Shown here piece after piece: positions 1-11,200 of a stretch of 64,000 bases of DNA. This DNA comes from Tamarix chinensis (lineage: Eukaryota > Streptophyta > Magnoliopsida > Caryophyllales > Tamaricaceae). The notes under the pieces were generated by a model that made no database searches, was not told the origin of the DNA, and saw only the letters and a program-made list of their open reading frames with translations. The DNA is taken from assembly GCA_030549775.1 (NCBI GenBank), contig CM060172.1:4981361-5045360 (forward strand). The letters are read 5' to 3'. A program made the translations under genes and the position numbers. Within the stretch, counting starts at the first letter, position 1, and the number at the start of each line of letters is the position of its first letter.

Positions 1-1560
1 TTATGGATCTATAAATCCATTGACCTTTATCAAAAATTATAGGCAACACACAACCTTAATATAATGAGTTTTGAGGAGAGTCGTGCTTGATTACAAAATA
101 TGTCATAAATGATACAAATATGAAAGTGGAAGAACTATTTGTGACTCTAATCTAGCTAGAAAGAATTAGATATTACAATCAATAAGTAATTTCTAGTATA
201 GTAGAGTGAACACAAACACTTTTGAAAATATTTCAACTTGAAATGAATATGAAAATGAGTAGTTGAGAACTAAATATATGTAGGAGTAAAGTATTGATTT
301 TTGCAATTAATGATAGTTTAAAAGTTGTTTGTATGTTGCATCATAACTACTTTTTGTACTAATGCACTGCTATGTAGCTATTGGAGTAAAATATAATATA
401 TTTGTTGCTCGAGCAACAAGTAGATATTTTAGTATTTAATGCTGACCAGTTGATCGGTTAGACAAATCAGTCAATCGGTTGCCCTGAATAGTCGATCGAT
501 TTTTCAAAACCAATCGACTAAGTATGGTTAGACCTTAGGTGAAAATATTACCGTTACACAAACCAGTTGATTGAATTTGTGTTGTGCACAGTTGGTAATA
601 TATTTGAATAGTATTATGGTTTAGTTAACCAGTCAATGTAGACCAATCGATTGGTTTACTCAAACCAGTCAGTTTGTTTACTCCTTGGGAAACACTTCAT
701 CTCAACCCTTAGCTCGGTTGGTCAAACTAGTCGATTGGTTTTTGAACCAGTCAATCGGTTTTGTTAGACCAATTGACGTGTTTAATTAGAAACGAATGGG
801 TTTTTTAATGAGAAAAATCCATGGAATGGTTAGTCAAACTAGTTGATTAGTTTTTGAACCAGTTGATCGGTTTGGTAAAACGGGTCGATGTATTTAAATA
901 GAGACAAATGAGTTTCTATAGGAGTAGAACCCATGGACTGGCTAGTATTTTTAAACCAGTCATTTGGTTTTGAAACCAATCTATCGGTTTACTTAGCCAG
1001 TTATACCTTTAAACCCCCTGGGTTTGAACCAAATTAGTTGATCGGTTTTGAGACCGGTCAATTGATTTTGATTGGAACCAGTATGATCGAAAACACTTTG
1101 AAAAGAGTTTGGCATTAAAATGCATATGGAGTTTTAATCAAAATAATTTTAAAGAAGATTTTAAAAAGCCCCAAGAGATTAAATTTAAAAGTGTTTTACT
1201 CATCCTATTTTACAAGATAGCTTAAGATATGAAGGATAAACCTTAAGGTTTTGAGTCTTGGTTGTATTGATATATATTTTTCTTGTACTTTAAAACTTGA
1301 TTGTTTTAAATGTGCACTTGAGAAATTATTTGAGTAAGTGTGTTTTGATTTCTTTGTTATTAATCATAGTTCACACACACTTAAACAACCATGTTAACTC
1401 ATTGGAATTCGTTTGTTATCATCAAAACAAGGCTTAAAACATTGATTGAACTAGGAGATCAACAATGATAAGCTCTAGAGATACTATATGTACTACTGCT
1501 AGAGCACACCTTATGGGGATAAAGTTTTGAAAAATAGGCCGTGCTTCCATGATTTTCTAA
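1..1560. repeat. LTR-like region with degenerate palindromic repeats
   Basis: No gene seen. From about 444 to 1085 the sequence repeats variants of a 16-bp palindrome, AACCAGTCGACTGGTT (for example ACCAGTTGATCGGTT, AACCAATCGACTA and GACCAATCGATTGGTTT), roughly every 20-60 bp. The same motif occurs at 15,520-15,850 and 17,050-17,155 inside an LTR-type insertion, so this is probably part of a related LTR retrotransposon cut off by the window edge. Confidence 0.5.
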
Positions 1561-1564
1561 AAGA

Positions 1565-3060
1565 CCTAGGATGATGTAGGGGGAGCAGACCATAGTTCTC
1601 TTCCCTTTCTATAATAGGCACGCATGTATCTACATAATCCATAACACTTCCTTGTGTTGAAGAGTGGACCAAAGTTGCTTACCAATGGCTGCCAAATTCC
1701 ACCAACTAAGGTTCAAGATGCGAATCCCCTCCTGCTTGGGAGAGCAAATAGTGTCCCATGCAACTTGGATTTTTCGTGAAGAATCAAGACCCTCTAAAGG
1801 AAGGATTGACATGTAGAGTTAATGTCATGGAGAACTTGCTTGGGTAGCATAAAGAGGAGGCACCTGTACTCCATTCCTATTAGAATTGATGAGTTGGAGC
1901 TGTCTTACATATCTTATCTTTGGTTTAGTTTCCTGATGATCTTCTCCAGCATTACGAAGGAACTCTTTAGTGTCTTCATTGACCCCTAGTAAATTGTGCC
2001 TTTTAAAACATTAAGCTTCAATCGAGATAGGTCTGAGAAGTAGGTAAAAATGTGTATAAGAGTCATCATTGTGCCAGTATCTCCTTGATTGTGCAACAGT
2101 AGATCATTGATGAACATTAGATTCACTAACTTCCCTTTCTTACTTTCTTACATTTAAGATGGGCCTTTAAGCTTGGATTTGTCTACAAACCTAGCATTGC
2201 TTTATATAGGCATTCCACGGACAATGATAAATAAATACAAAAAGAAGGGGTCATCTTGCCTCATGCCCTTTTTAGCCTTGAAGGGAAGGAGAACATTTGA
2301 AATTTAGAGAATAACTAAATGTAGTCACACAAGTGATGGTTAGGGAAACTATGTATAGAAGAAAGTGTGGAGAAAGCATCATATTCTATAAGAACTGCCA
2401 ACTAACCATATCATAAGCCTTCTTTATATCAATCTTTATCATACATCTTAGTGAGATATGGGATTGATTGTATCCTTTGGTTAGTTTTTTGGCTAATAGT
2501 ATATTCTCATCAATTATCTTCCCCTTAATAAAATCTAATTGTGCTCCCCAAATAGTAGAAGATATCACTAGTTGCAACTTATTTGAGTATCTTATCAATA
2601 ATCTTGTAGAGCACATTGACACATGCAATTGGTCAGATGACTTGTTTTCCTTAGGTACTTTAGGAACAATATTAAGGGTAGTGATATTGGGACTGGGAGA
2701 CATATTCGACACATTTTCAAAATTCCTCACCCACTATTTCCCATATAATCTTGTAAAAACATGCGCTAAAATTATCTAGACTGGTGCTCTTTGGTTGCTG
2801 GAGTAAGTAATTGATGTTGTTGTATGGGATAGCTTGGGACCTTGATCAATTACTTCTTGAATAATCTGACCCAATGCACAATCATCCTTCCCAAGTAGCT
2901 CCTGGAAGAAGCCTATAATGATATTCTTGATAGTGGCAAGGTCAGATTACAATGTTCCTTTATCATCCTATATTTTCATAAGATGTTTTGCATGCCTTCT
3001 TCTAACACTATCATGTTTTCCACTAGATTTTTTATTTTATTTTGGGAAAAGAGGTTGCAG
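1565..3060 (-). mobile_element. LINE (L1-type) reverse-transcriptase fragment
   Basis: The minus strand encodes broken pieces of a plant LINE ORF2. At 2730-2386 there is a TLNIVPKVPKE block, then FIKGKIIDENILLAKKL and CMIKIDIKKAYDMVSWQFL, the classic fingers and palm segments before the catalytic site. At 1812-1630, KIQVAWDTICSPKQEGIRIL followed by LWSTL matches the post-RT region. The part between, including the active-site motif, is decayed by stops and deletions. It is a dead copy. Confidence 0.82.
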
Positions 3061-3579
3061 AAACAAAATAGGAAATGTAGGGTATTACCGTTGCATCCAA
3101 CGTGGAGAAGGTACAGTCAATACTTAATCCATGTTGGATGCAAGGTTAGAAGTACTCAAGGATCAGGTGTGGTTAACCTACATCAAACACAATTAGTTAA
3201 GCATTAAACGTGTAACTTTTATAACCGATGCTATACAAACATATACAAGAAAACTATGAAGGAAAATAAGTGTAGATAACCTATGCAAGGACTAATGATG
3301 CTCCTCTAAATAAGATTTTACAAGAATAGATTGCTTACGAGATAAGGCTAACCGCTTTTCGATGTGCTAGGATTGGCGTAGTGCCACATAGGACGTAACC
3401 ACTTAAGTACTTAGTAAAATCTAGTTCTTATGACTACGTAAAACATGATTCACATATATGTGTTAACCCATAGTCCGTTTAGGCATGTAGATACATAGGA
3501 GTTTATTATTGTCAACTCATTGTGTCACCACATTATTTAGATACAAAAATCTTGATCCACAAAGTGATTCAACCAATTC

Positions 3580-3800
3580 CAACTAGCCATTTATGGATAG
3601 CACCAAACTAATCCAACTTAGAATTTATGGATAACACCAAACCAATCTACTTAGCAATTATGGATAACACCAAACCAATCCAACTTAGCGATTATGGATA
3701 GCACCAAACCTATCCAACTTGGTATTTATGGATAACATCAAACCTAACCAACTAGGTATTTATAGATAACACTAAGCTCATAACGTATATCTTACAATAA
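3580..3800. repeat. 34-bp tandem repeat, about six copies
   Basis: TTATGGATARCACCAAAC-type units start at 3591, 3625, 3658, 3692, 3726 and 3760, a period of 33-34 bp, and decay further right. No coding potential. It lies in unclassified DNA (about 3,060-5,200) that resembles LTR or leader sequence of a retrotransposon. Confidence 0.75.
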
Positions 3801-5206
3801 GTGTTCATAGATTATACTAAACTTTCTCAAATGTGTTTATAGATGACAATAAATTTAACATAAACATGTATTGGTTAAAATACCCAAAATGACCACCTTT
3901 TAATCAAAGAAGACCACATAAAGGTCAAATGGGCCAAATTATTGGATATATTTAGGTCCGAAATTGCTAATAAGTTTGTATGTCATTTTCGAAAAAATAA
4001 CTATTCACGGTCAACCGTCACAATCAAGGACAAAGTCAAATTTAAGGGTTAGGGTCATGGTCATATTCAATGGTCAATGTTTGATTTTCACAATTTACAT
4101 TGTCACGGTTTTACCGTTTTAGAGATATTATGGTCATTTTGGGCTAAATATGATTAATCCTCAATTAATCCCTTCTTAGGTAATTAGTTAAGAACACTTT
4201 GAATATTCATAAAGAATATGAAGAACACTTAGCATATTTTTATGGAGCTTTCCCAATTTTAATTAGTTTGTATTAAGCAAGCTGAACGATAACGTCTGGT
4301 GTACCAAATTGCATAAAAAAATGCTAATAAACATCATGAAATCATCTATTTCAGCAAAACACAACAAAATCACCCAAATCTGCCACAAAACCTGAGCCTA
4401 AACCAATGATAGTAGAATCTAACAGCTTTATGCACTTGTGAGAAAATGATCTTAACTTCTTACATATTAATCTGTTTTGTGAATCGTAAATTTTGCAGTA
4501 ACTAGGCATCCGTATTTTTCATATGACATCTTATTTGCATCATAACACTTACCAATTAATACAGTTTAGCGTGGCAAGTTATACCATTTTTGAAGGCTTA
4601 AAATACCATTTTTCATGCTTCCCTTAGTCTTTTTGTCAAATCCTTTACACGGTCACCTGTAATAATTCTCAGGATTAAAACTACTTATTAGCATGCTATA
4701 TAAAACTTGCCAACAATAAACTTCATATGACCTATTTTACAAAGTCATTGTGATAAATATGTCAAATCAAGCATAAAGAACCAATATTTAATGAGACACA
4801 TGTGATAGTAGCAAACCCCATGTTTTAGCACAAACAAACTAGATTTTACCTTTCCTTAGAAGTTAAGAGAACAGTCTTAAAAATTTGGAAGGCTCACTCC
4901 ATGCATACATGCCACGAATCCTTTGAAAAACCATTAAAAAAAACATAGAAATCAAGTGAGAATAAAATCCAAACTAAACTTAGATAAATGAAGTCTAAAA
5001 CCAAATGAAAAAAAGAGATTATTATAACCTTGGGAAGGATTAGAGAAGCTCTTAAAATTCTTGAAAAAGGGTAGAGTAGATTAGGAAAACCTCACCTAAA
5101 TTAAGACTTGACTCCCATTTGTTTTATTAAAATTACCGAGGAGTTAAATCTAAGTATTGTTTGAAGTTATGAAAGATTGGAGGTTTGTAACAATGGAGGA
5201 AATGAC
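3801..5206. other. No gene recognised
   Basis: AT-rich intergenic DNA without convincing ORFs on either strand. Style and flanking repeats suggest decayed LTR retrotransposon sequence, but I cannot define ends or coding domains. Confidence 0.5.
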
Positions 5207-5214
5207 TTGAAGAT

Positions 5215-5722
5215 CAGTGTTTGAAAAAAGCCTAAGGTGCATCAAGGTAATTGAGGTCCTAGAGCTGAGGCACAAGGCGAAGTTGCACGCCTAGGCGAAG
5301 CAAGGCGCTAATATTATCAATCTAATACTGTGTTTGATCTTCTCAAAATATATAATTTTTTCTCTTCAAAATCATTTTCATTGGTAAAACCCTTTTTCCT
5401 CTTCCTTTCCTTACCAATATGCGATTTAGTTATTGTATTTATGAAAATAAAGCCCCAAAATAGCTAATTAGATGATATTTATACTAAATGCATTTCCTTC
5501 ATTTCTCATCTAAAATTACGTTTATTGGTCTTCCGATGACCTTTTCTCCATTCTCCCTTTCCTTCCCAATTGATTGTAGATATTTTTGAATGAAATTAAA
5601 ACCTAAAGTAGCTAATTTTCATTAAGATGTGCGCCCTTGTGTGCCTTAGATGCGTCTTACTAATGATGCCTTGCCTAGGATAAAAAAGCCACAAACCCTC
5701 GCGTGTGCTTTTTCAAACACCA
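5215..5722. mobile_element. hAT-like non-autonomous element with 8-bp target duplication
   Basis: The element begins CAGTGTTTGAAAAAAGCC and ends GCTTTTTCAAACACCA, an imperfect terminal inverted repeat. It is flanked by TTGAAGAT at 5207-5214 and 5723-5730, an exact 8-bp duplication typical of hAT elements. Both terminal arms are rich in AGGCG/CGCCT words. It belongs to the same family as 54254-55092 and 10429-11155. Confidence 0.85.
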
Positions 5723-5730
5723 TTGAAGAT

Positions 5731-7120
5731 TGAAGAACATGTCGAGGAAGAGGATGAAAATAGCTTGCAAGGGAAGAGAAACAGAGAAGGGTCAGTGATG
5801 TGCAAAGCTCATGTTTGAATGCTAAGGAAAATGGATATAATTTGTGCACTTGTGTCATGATTCTGTGGACACTTGCATGTAGGTGAATGGAGGGCATTAA
5901 TTGCTGCATATACACATTGCATAGAGGATAAAGGGCTGTATTGTGCACGAGAAGAGGGAGGTTAAGGGGTTGAATGTTGGGTGAAAGATGGTGATTGATT
6001 GATGGGGGAATATATATCATGATAGCGGAATATTTGGGAGGATAAGGATTGATCAAGGGGAGCTGTATTTGAGGCTAATTCACAAGCATGTGGAGGAGAT
6101 TAGGGAGGGTAGGTGGTTTGTGGCTAAGGCGGGAGGATCCCACATGGAAGTTAGTAGTTGGTGGGGAGTGAATATGGTAATCATTAGGAGAATATGGTTA
6201 AGGGGGATGAATCCCACATGGAATGATAAGGACTGATCAAGTGGAGGTGTATTATGTAAGGGAGTGCACTTGGAGTAGGTGTATATGGGGGAGTTAACAA
6301 GCTCAAGAAGGTGATGAGGATTGAGGAAGAACAAGTGGCATGACATTGGAGTGGTGAGTAGAAGGGGGATTGTTTAGTTAAAATTAACAAGTGTTAGTTG
6401 TTAATAATGGACAATGATTAAGAAATCATAGGGATCTTCAAGGAATATTCCCTAGTATCACATGTGCCAATTCTAAAACTAATGGGCTTTTGCTAAGCTA
6501 AATAAATGGATATGATTAGATCTTTATAGGAATGAATGGCTTCAATTAGGTTTCACAAATGTTAGAAAGGATCAAATTAGAAAAATAACAAGATTCGATA
6601 AATGTTTTAACTTCAAAACATGAAAATATGTTGATGCCTGAAGTCTCGTAATATTTTAATGAGCTAAAGGAATAAATTTAGGCTTAAAACATAAAGAAAT
6701 ATGAAAAGAAGAATAAATAGTATTTTTTACATCATAACATTCGTTTATTGTTCTTAATATAATTAGGAGGCTTAGAAAAATACAAGAATTTCAAATATGA
6801 ATAGATTAAAATGATTCAGGATTAGTTGGATAACTAGAAGTGACTCAGAAGACTCATGAGACTCAAAACTATAAGAAAAGTCAAGAAAACGAGAATGAAA
6901 TGTTTCTGAATTATCTCTAAGGCTTTTAAATCTTTAAAGGTTATACCAAATCATGTAAAAAGAACAAATCATGTGAAAATGATAATTTTATTTTGAAATC
7001 ATAAAAATCAGGGTTTTTGAGATTCGAGGTATGGATATATCTAGTATATTAACTCCCAAGTTCAGCCATGACGCTCTTGCCTTTTGTTGAAGAAAGCTTT
7101 CTTCACACTTTGTTTGGTAG
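5731..7120. other. No gene recognised
   Basis: Purine-rich then AT-rich DNA. The ORFs of 70-140 codons on the minus strand (5,646-6,390) have low-complexity composition (Pro, His, Leu and Ser from the reverse of GGGAGG-type sequence) and no recognisable domain, so they are not annotated as genes. Confidence 0.5.
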
Positions 7121-7125
7121 GTTAG

Positions 7126-7661
7126 GTTGTTCATGTTATTCGATATCCAATGAGCCGATTTGGTATATAAAAATTCAAATAAATCCGATATCCAATTCGA
7201 TAAATACAAATAATATCTAATTGGATAAATTATGTCCATATACTTTAAAAATTGTTAGTCATAGCATTTTATTGTATATAATCATATATATGTGTATGTG
7301 TGTGTATGTATATTTATAATTTGAAAAAATTGTTTATTGTATGTAAATTTTATGCCTCTTAATTATTATTTTTATTAAGTCTTATCCAAAATTTAGAATT
7401 ATTACTTGAATTTGATATAATTGTAGACTTGAATCAAATTATTAGATTAGATCCATCGAAAAAATTTTAATTGGATATTTCTCATTTGTTGTCTACTAAA
7501 AGTTTTAGATATCCAACGGATTATTATTATTTTTATATAATATGAAATTTTTTATATTAGAAGTATCAAATATCCAAAGCTTTTTTTCAACTTTTTATCG
7601 CATATCCAATTATCGGATATCGGATATTTGAAATGCTAGATATTTGATCCGTGAACATCCT
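7126..7661. mobile_element. Possible MITE built of GATATCC-type words
   Basis: The left end, GGTTGTTCATG then ATTCGATATCCAATGAG, is loosely inverted at the right end (GGATATTTGAAATGC, then GATCCGTGAACATCC). The interior is very AT-rich with scattered GATATCCAAT and GGATAAA words. No target duplication is clear. It sits directly upstream of the NRPD1 promoter region. Confidence 0.4.
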
Positions 7662-7776
7662 ATTGACAAGTGTAGAAATAGATCCTGTTGTTGCTCGTCT
7701 TGCTCGATCAATTCGGCATTTAATGGGGAAGAAGCTAATTGATGCTGGAGTGTTGCCAAATTTATCTCTGGCTTGA
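7648..7776 (+). pseudogene. Short coding-like fragment of unknown origin upstream of NRPD1
   Basis: The frame ending at the TGA 7774-7776 reads VEIDPVVARLARSIRHL then MGKKLIDAGVLPNLSLA. This has the composition of a real protein C-terminus and differs from the AT-rich flank. It starts abruptly at the edge of the MITE-like sequence and has no good ATG at the front. I do not recognise the family. It may be the last exon of an upstream gene cut by the insertion, a captured gene fragment, or chance. It lies about 360 bp before the NRPD1 ATG. Confidence 0.3.
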
Positions 7777-8138
7777 GCCAACTTCTCTATAATTCAACAT
7801 ATTTCTGTATATTCAACATCTGAAGAGGTTGCTTTAAGGTTTTCTACTTGGATCTTTCTCCTCCAATTGATATGTGAACAGTATTGTTCTTAGAACTTAG
7901 CTCCTGTCTTTGCTGCGTCTAGGTTACTAGTCTATGCTTTTTTGTTTTAGGTCTTTACATTAAGCCCTTTGTATATTCAGCTGTGCCAGCCAGTTGATTG
8001 TATTTGCCTTTGAGCTTTTGAATTTTCCTTTTATTTTGTTTTTAAATGTTTGGCTTTCCTTTGACCCATTTGCTCTGGTAACTTATTTTCTGGAAACTGT
8101 TCAGAACTTTTCTCTAGGTATTCAGAAACCAAGTTTCA
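7777..8138 (+). promoter_or_regulatory. Probable NRPD1 promoter and 5' UTR region
   Basis: This is the T-rich interval between the end of upstream element-like DNA and the NRPD1 ATG. No clear TATA box or initiator can be assigned by eye. A CTTTTCTCTAG/GTATTCAG stretch at 8106-8126 could include a 5' UTR splice acceptor. The call rests on position only. Confidence 0.35.
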
Positions 8139-8225
8139 ATGGACAATGATACGAACAGAGAGAAGCAAGTGCCTGCTGGGATCCTGACTGGCATCGGTTT
8201 TACTGTTTTGACTGAAATAGATGCA
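8139..8225 (+). CDS. NRPD1: NRPD1 exon 1 (start codon, residues 1-29)
   Basis: The ATG at 8139 opens a 29-codon exon that ends at GATGCA|GTATGT in phase 0. It reads [11 protein letters not shown], matching the N-terminal VPVGTLTSIGF-type segment of Pol IV largest subunits. The residue after the ATG is Asp, as is common in the family (MED/MDN). The next exon is 9.4 kb away. A short leader with a pyrimidine-rich tract and an AG just upstream (TATTCAG at about 8120-8126) could be a 5' UTR splice acceptor, but this is not proven. Confidence 0.88.
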
Positions 8226-11200
8226 GTATGTATTTACCACACTCGGATGGCACATTGCTTATTTCATTTTTTGAAGCTGGTTTGCTACTGGAGAATGTTG
8301 CTACTGAGCTATGAGGAAATTCTGTGTCTTTCCTTGTTATTCACATTATATGCTTTAATAAAAGATATTGATGCATATACTGAATGTAAAGGTGATATTT
8401 GGTTCAGCTCTTTTCTGTGATTGAAACTGTTTACCTACACCTCTTTGCCCTAGTCTCAAAAGTTCAGTTGGTATCCATTGTATGTTTAAGCTATTTTTTC
8501 AAAAACTAGTTTTTAAGTTAGTAAAAAACTACTTATCAAAAAACAAAGTTATTTATTTATTATATTTTAAAAAAACTCTTTTTAATGAGCTAGAAGTTAG
8601 CTCATAAGCTACTTCAAGCCTTGCCAAACACTCTTACCAATCTATTTATTTTAGCCAAAGGAGTAGTCAATATGGTTGCCTTTCTCAGTTGGCAATCTCT
8701 TTTACTTGGAATCTGTTTCTGCAACTTTGGGTTTTGTTTACATTGATTTATTTGTTTTTTTCTTTGTTTGTTTCTTTTAATCGTAAAATTTTGTTCAAGA
8801 ATTTCTTGTGATTACCACATTTCTTGTCTGCCCATTTGTTTTCACTGCCTTTTTACATTAGTGATGGCTCTATGATAGTGACATAGATGGGATATCTTGT
8901 AATGCTGCGAACTTATTCATATATCTTGTACATGATTCTTCTATGTAAAATTGCCTAGGTAAGCTGTTTTGCCATCAAAATCAGGATCACCTCCTGGGAT
9001 TACATGAAGTTTTCTAAATGTAACATATATATATCAGATCATGATAGGAATCCCATACCAAACTGCTGCAATTGTAATATTCTGAGAAAAATGTGCAACA
9101 GTGCAAGAATGAAAGAGTATTTGGATAGATTGAATTTGAACAAGAGGAATTACAAACTACAGTATCCCAAGGATTTCAAAGACCAGGACACCTCCCAGTT
9201 AATGTCCCTTTTAGGCTCCGTTTGGATTGGGGTGAATCGAGGTAGGGGTAAACATTAAAAATTAACCTAGGTAAAGGGAATGGAGGTGAATTGGGGTGAA
9301 TATTTTAAAATATTGTTTAGATGATATTAACCTAACCTGAGTGAATCGAGGTGAATGTTTTAAAATTTTCGTTTAAATTGAGGTGAATGAAGATTAAAAT
9401 AATAAAACAAATGATATTTATACCCTTGTATTAAATAAATAAGTTATATTGAGGGGTATTTTGGTTCTATCAAGTCAAAAATTTACTTATTCTTTCACCT
9501 TCACCTCCGTTACCTCCGAAATCGAATGTTAATAAAAACGAGGTTAATTGAGGTGAATGGAGGTGAAACATTAACCTCGATTCACCTAGGTTAAATTATT
9601 AACCTGATATCCAAACGAGGTGAATCAATTCATTCACCTCCATTTACCTTCTTCCACTCGAATCCAAACGGGGCCTTATTGAATGCCTGCCCTCCCTTCA
9701 TTCCCTCAACTCTATATCATGACTCGGTGACCTGAATGACTCGCTAAATCATACTAACATGCCAGCTTAGCTGGTGACTCATAACATCCCTAAAAGACTT
9801 GATCCTATAATATATGTGATGAACAGAGACTCATATCCTCTATAGCTTTGACACATACCTATCAGCAAATATTCCCCGATGAGACCCCTCTAACATTACC
9901 AGCCTTCCAAAGAATCACCTTGTCCTCAAGGTGAATATTGAAGAAGAACAATGAAGTCGATCCATTGCAAAATCTGGTCCCATCTACTTTGAGGACATGG
10001 TAACTACAATCTTTGTTGCCCTTTGTCAAAGACGAATAAATCCCATTTCTTGCAACCACCACATTCATCCACATGTTCCTGTCTATTATGTGAGTTAAAA
10101 GTTCATCCACCTCTAGAGATGACCCACCCCCGGTTTCCTTTAACTGCCACTAAATAACCCTTAAGAAGCTATGCAGATATACGATATGGCATTGATCCAT
10201 TACAAACATTTCTTGTAAGAATATTTCATATCCAGCATATAGTCCTAGACAATCTCCCATCAAAACAATAAGACAGCCCACACTAAGGGCTGAAGTAAGT
10301 CGCTTAGTTGAAGAATATATATATATATGTGTGTGTGTGTGTGTTTCTTTTTTAATGTCCATGATCCCCAAACAACTTTTATCGCCTTAATGGCAGCACC
10401 AAGAAAATGATAAACAACCCTCAAGCTCTAGTGTTTGAAAAGGCGTGCCTAAGGCTCTTTTTAATGGGGGTAGGGGGCTTTTCTTGTGCTAGGCGAGGCG
10501 AGAACAGTAAGGCACAGGTAAGACGGCTTAGGTGTACTAAGGCGCTGAGGTGCACAAGGCGTAGAGGCGCACGCCTTTCAACTTTGATCGATAGATATCA
10601 GTTCAGGGGCAAGATTGGTTCCATTTCTTTGAAGGACATTAAAGAAAGTAAGGAATGGATGACTGGGTGAACAATCGAATGAAGAGGGTGCTAAAAATGA
10701 TATTATTTTTGAGGATGATTTTAATTGGGATATTGTTGCTGCTGCTGAAGTTGATGAAGAGAGGTTTAATCTAAGATATAGAGGCCATATGCCTGTGCAA
10801 GTGATGGTAGCAGCAGTAGCTCACAAAAATATATACCTAGACAATAAATACAGGAAGAAGCGGAGATGATGATGAAGGTTAGTATTGCAGGATGAAGATG
10901 TGCTTATAGAAGATGATAATTTTTTGAGTACCTTGATTCTATTAAACTTATAGGTTGCTATTTGTCTAGTATTTTCTTGTGATGGTATGCCTTTTTTTTC
11001 ATTCTTTTTTTTTTGAAGACTCTAGTTATTTAATCATTGTTTAGATATTTTGAGTAATTTTGGTGTCTCTTGTCACTTAGGCTCTTGCCTTTGCCTTGTG
11101 CCTAGACTTTAGGACCCCTATTGCCTAGGTGCACCTTAGACCTTTTCAAACACCGGGATAACCTTAGAGTTGATGAGAAAAACCCAAGCAATGAGAGATG

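Noticed and set aside
5646..6390. Minus-strand ORFs rich in Pro, His and Ser
   Set aside because: Low-complexity composition from purine-rich DNA, overlapping frames and no domain. The first also runs across a MITE border.
10310..10345. TA/TG microsatellite as a functional site
   Set aside because: Simple dinucleotide repeat inside decayed retroelement DNA, nothing to suggest function.
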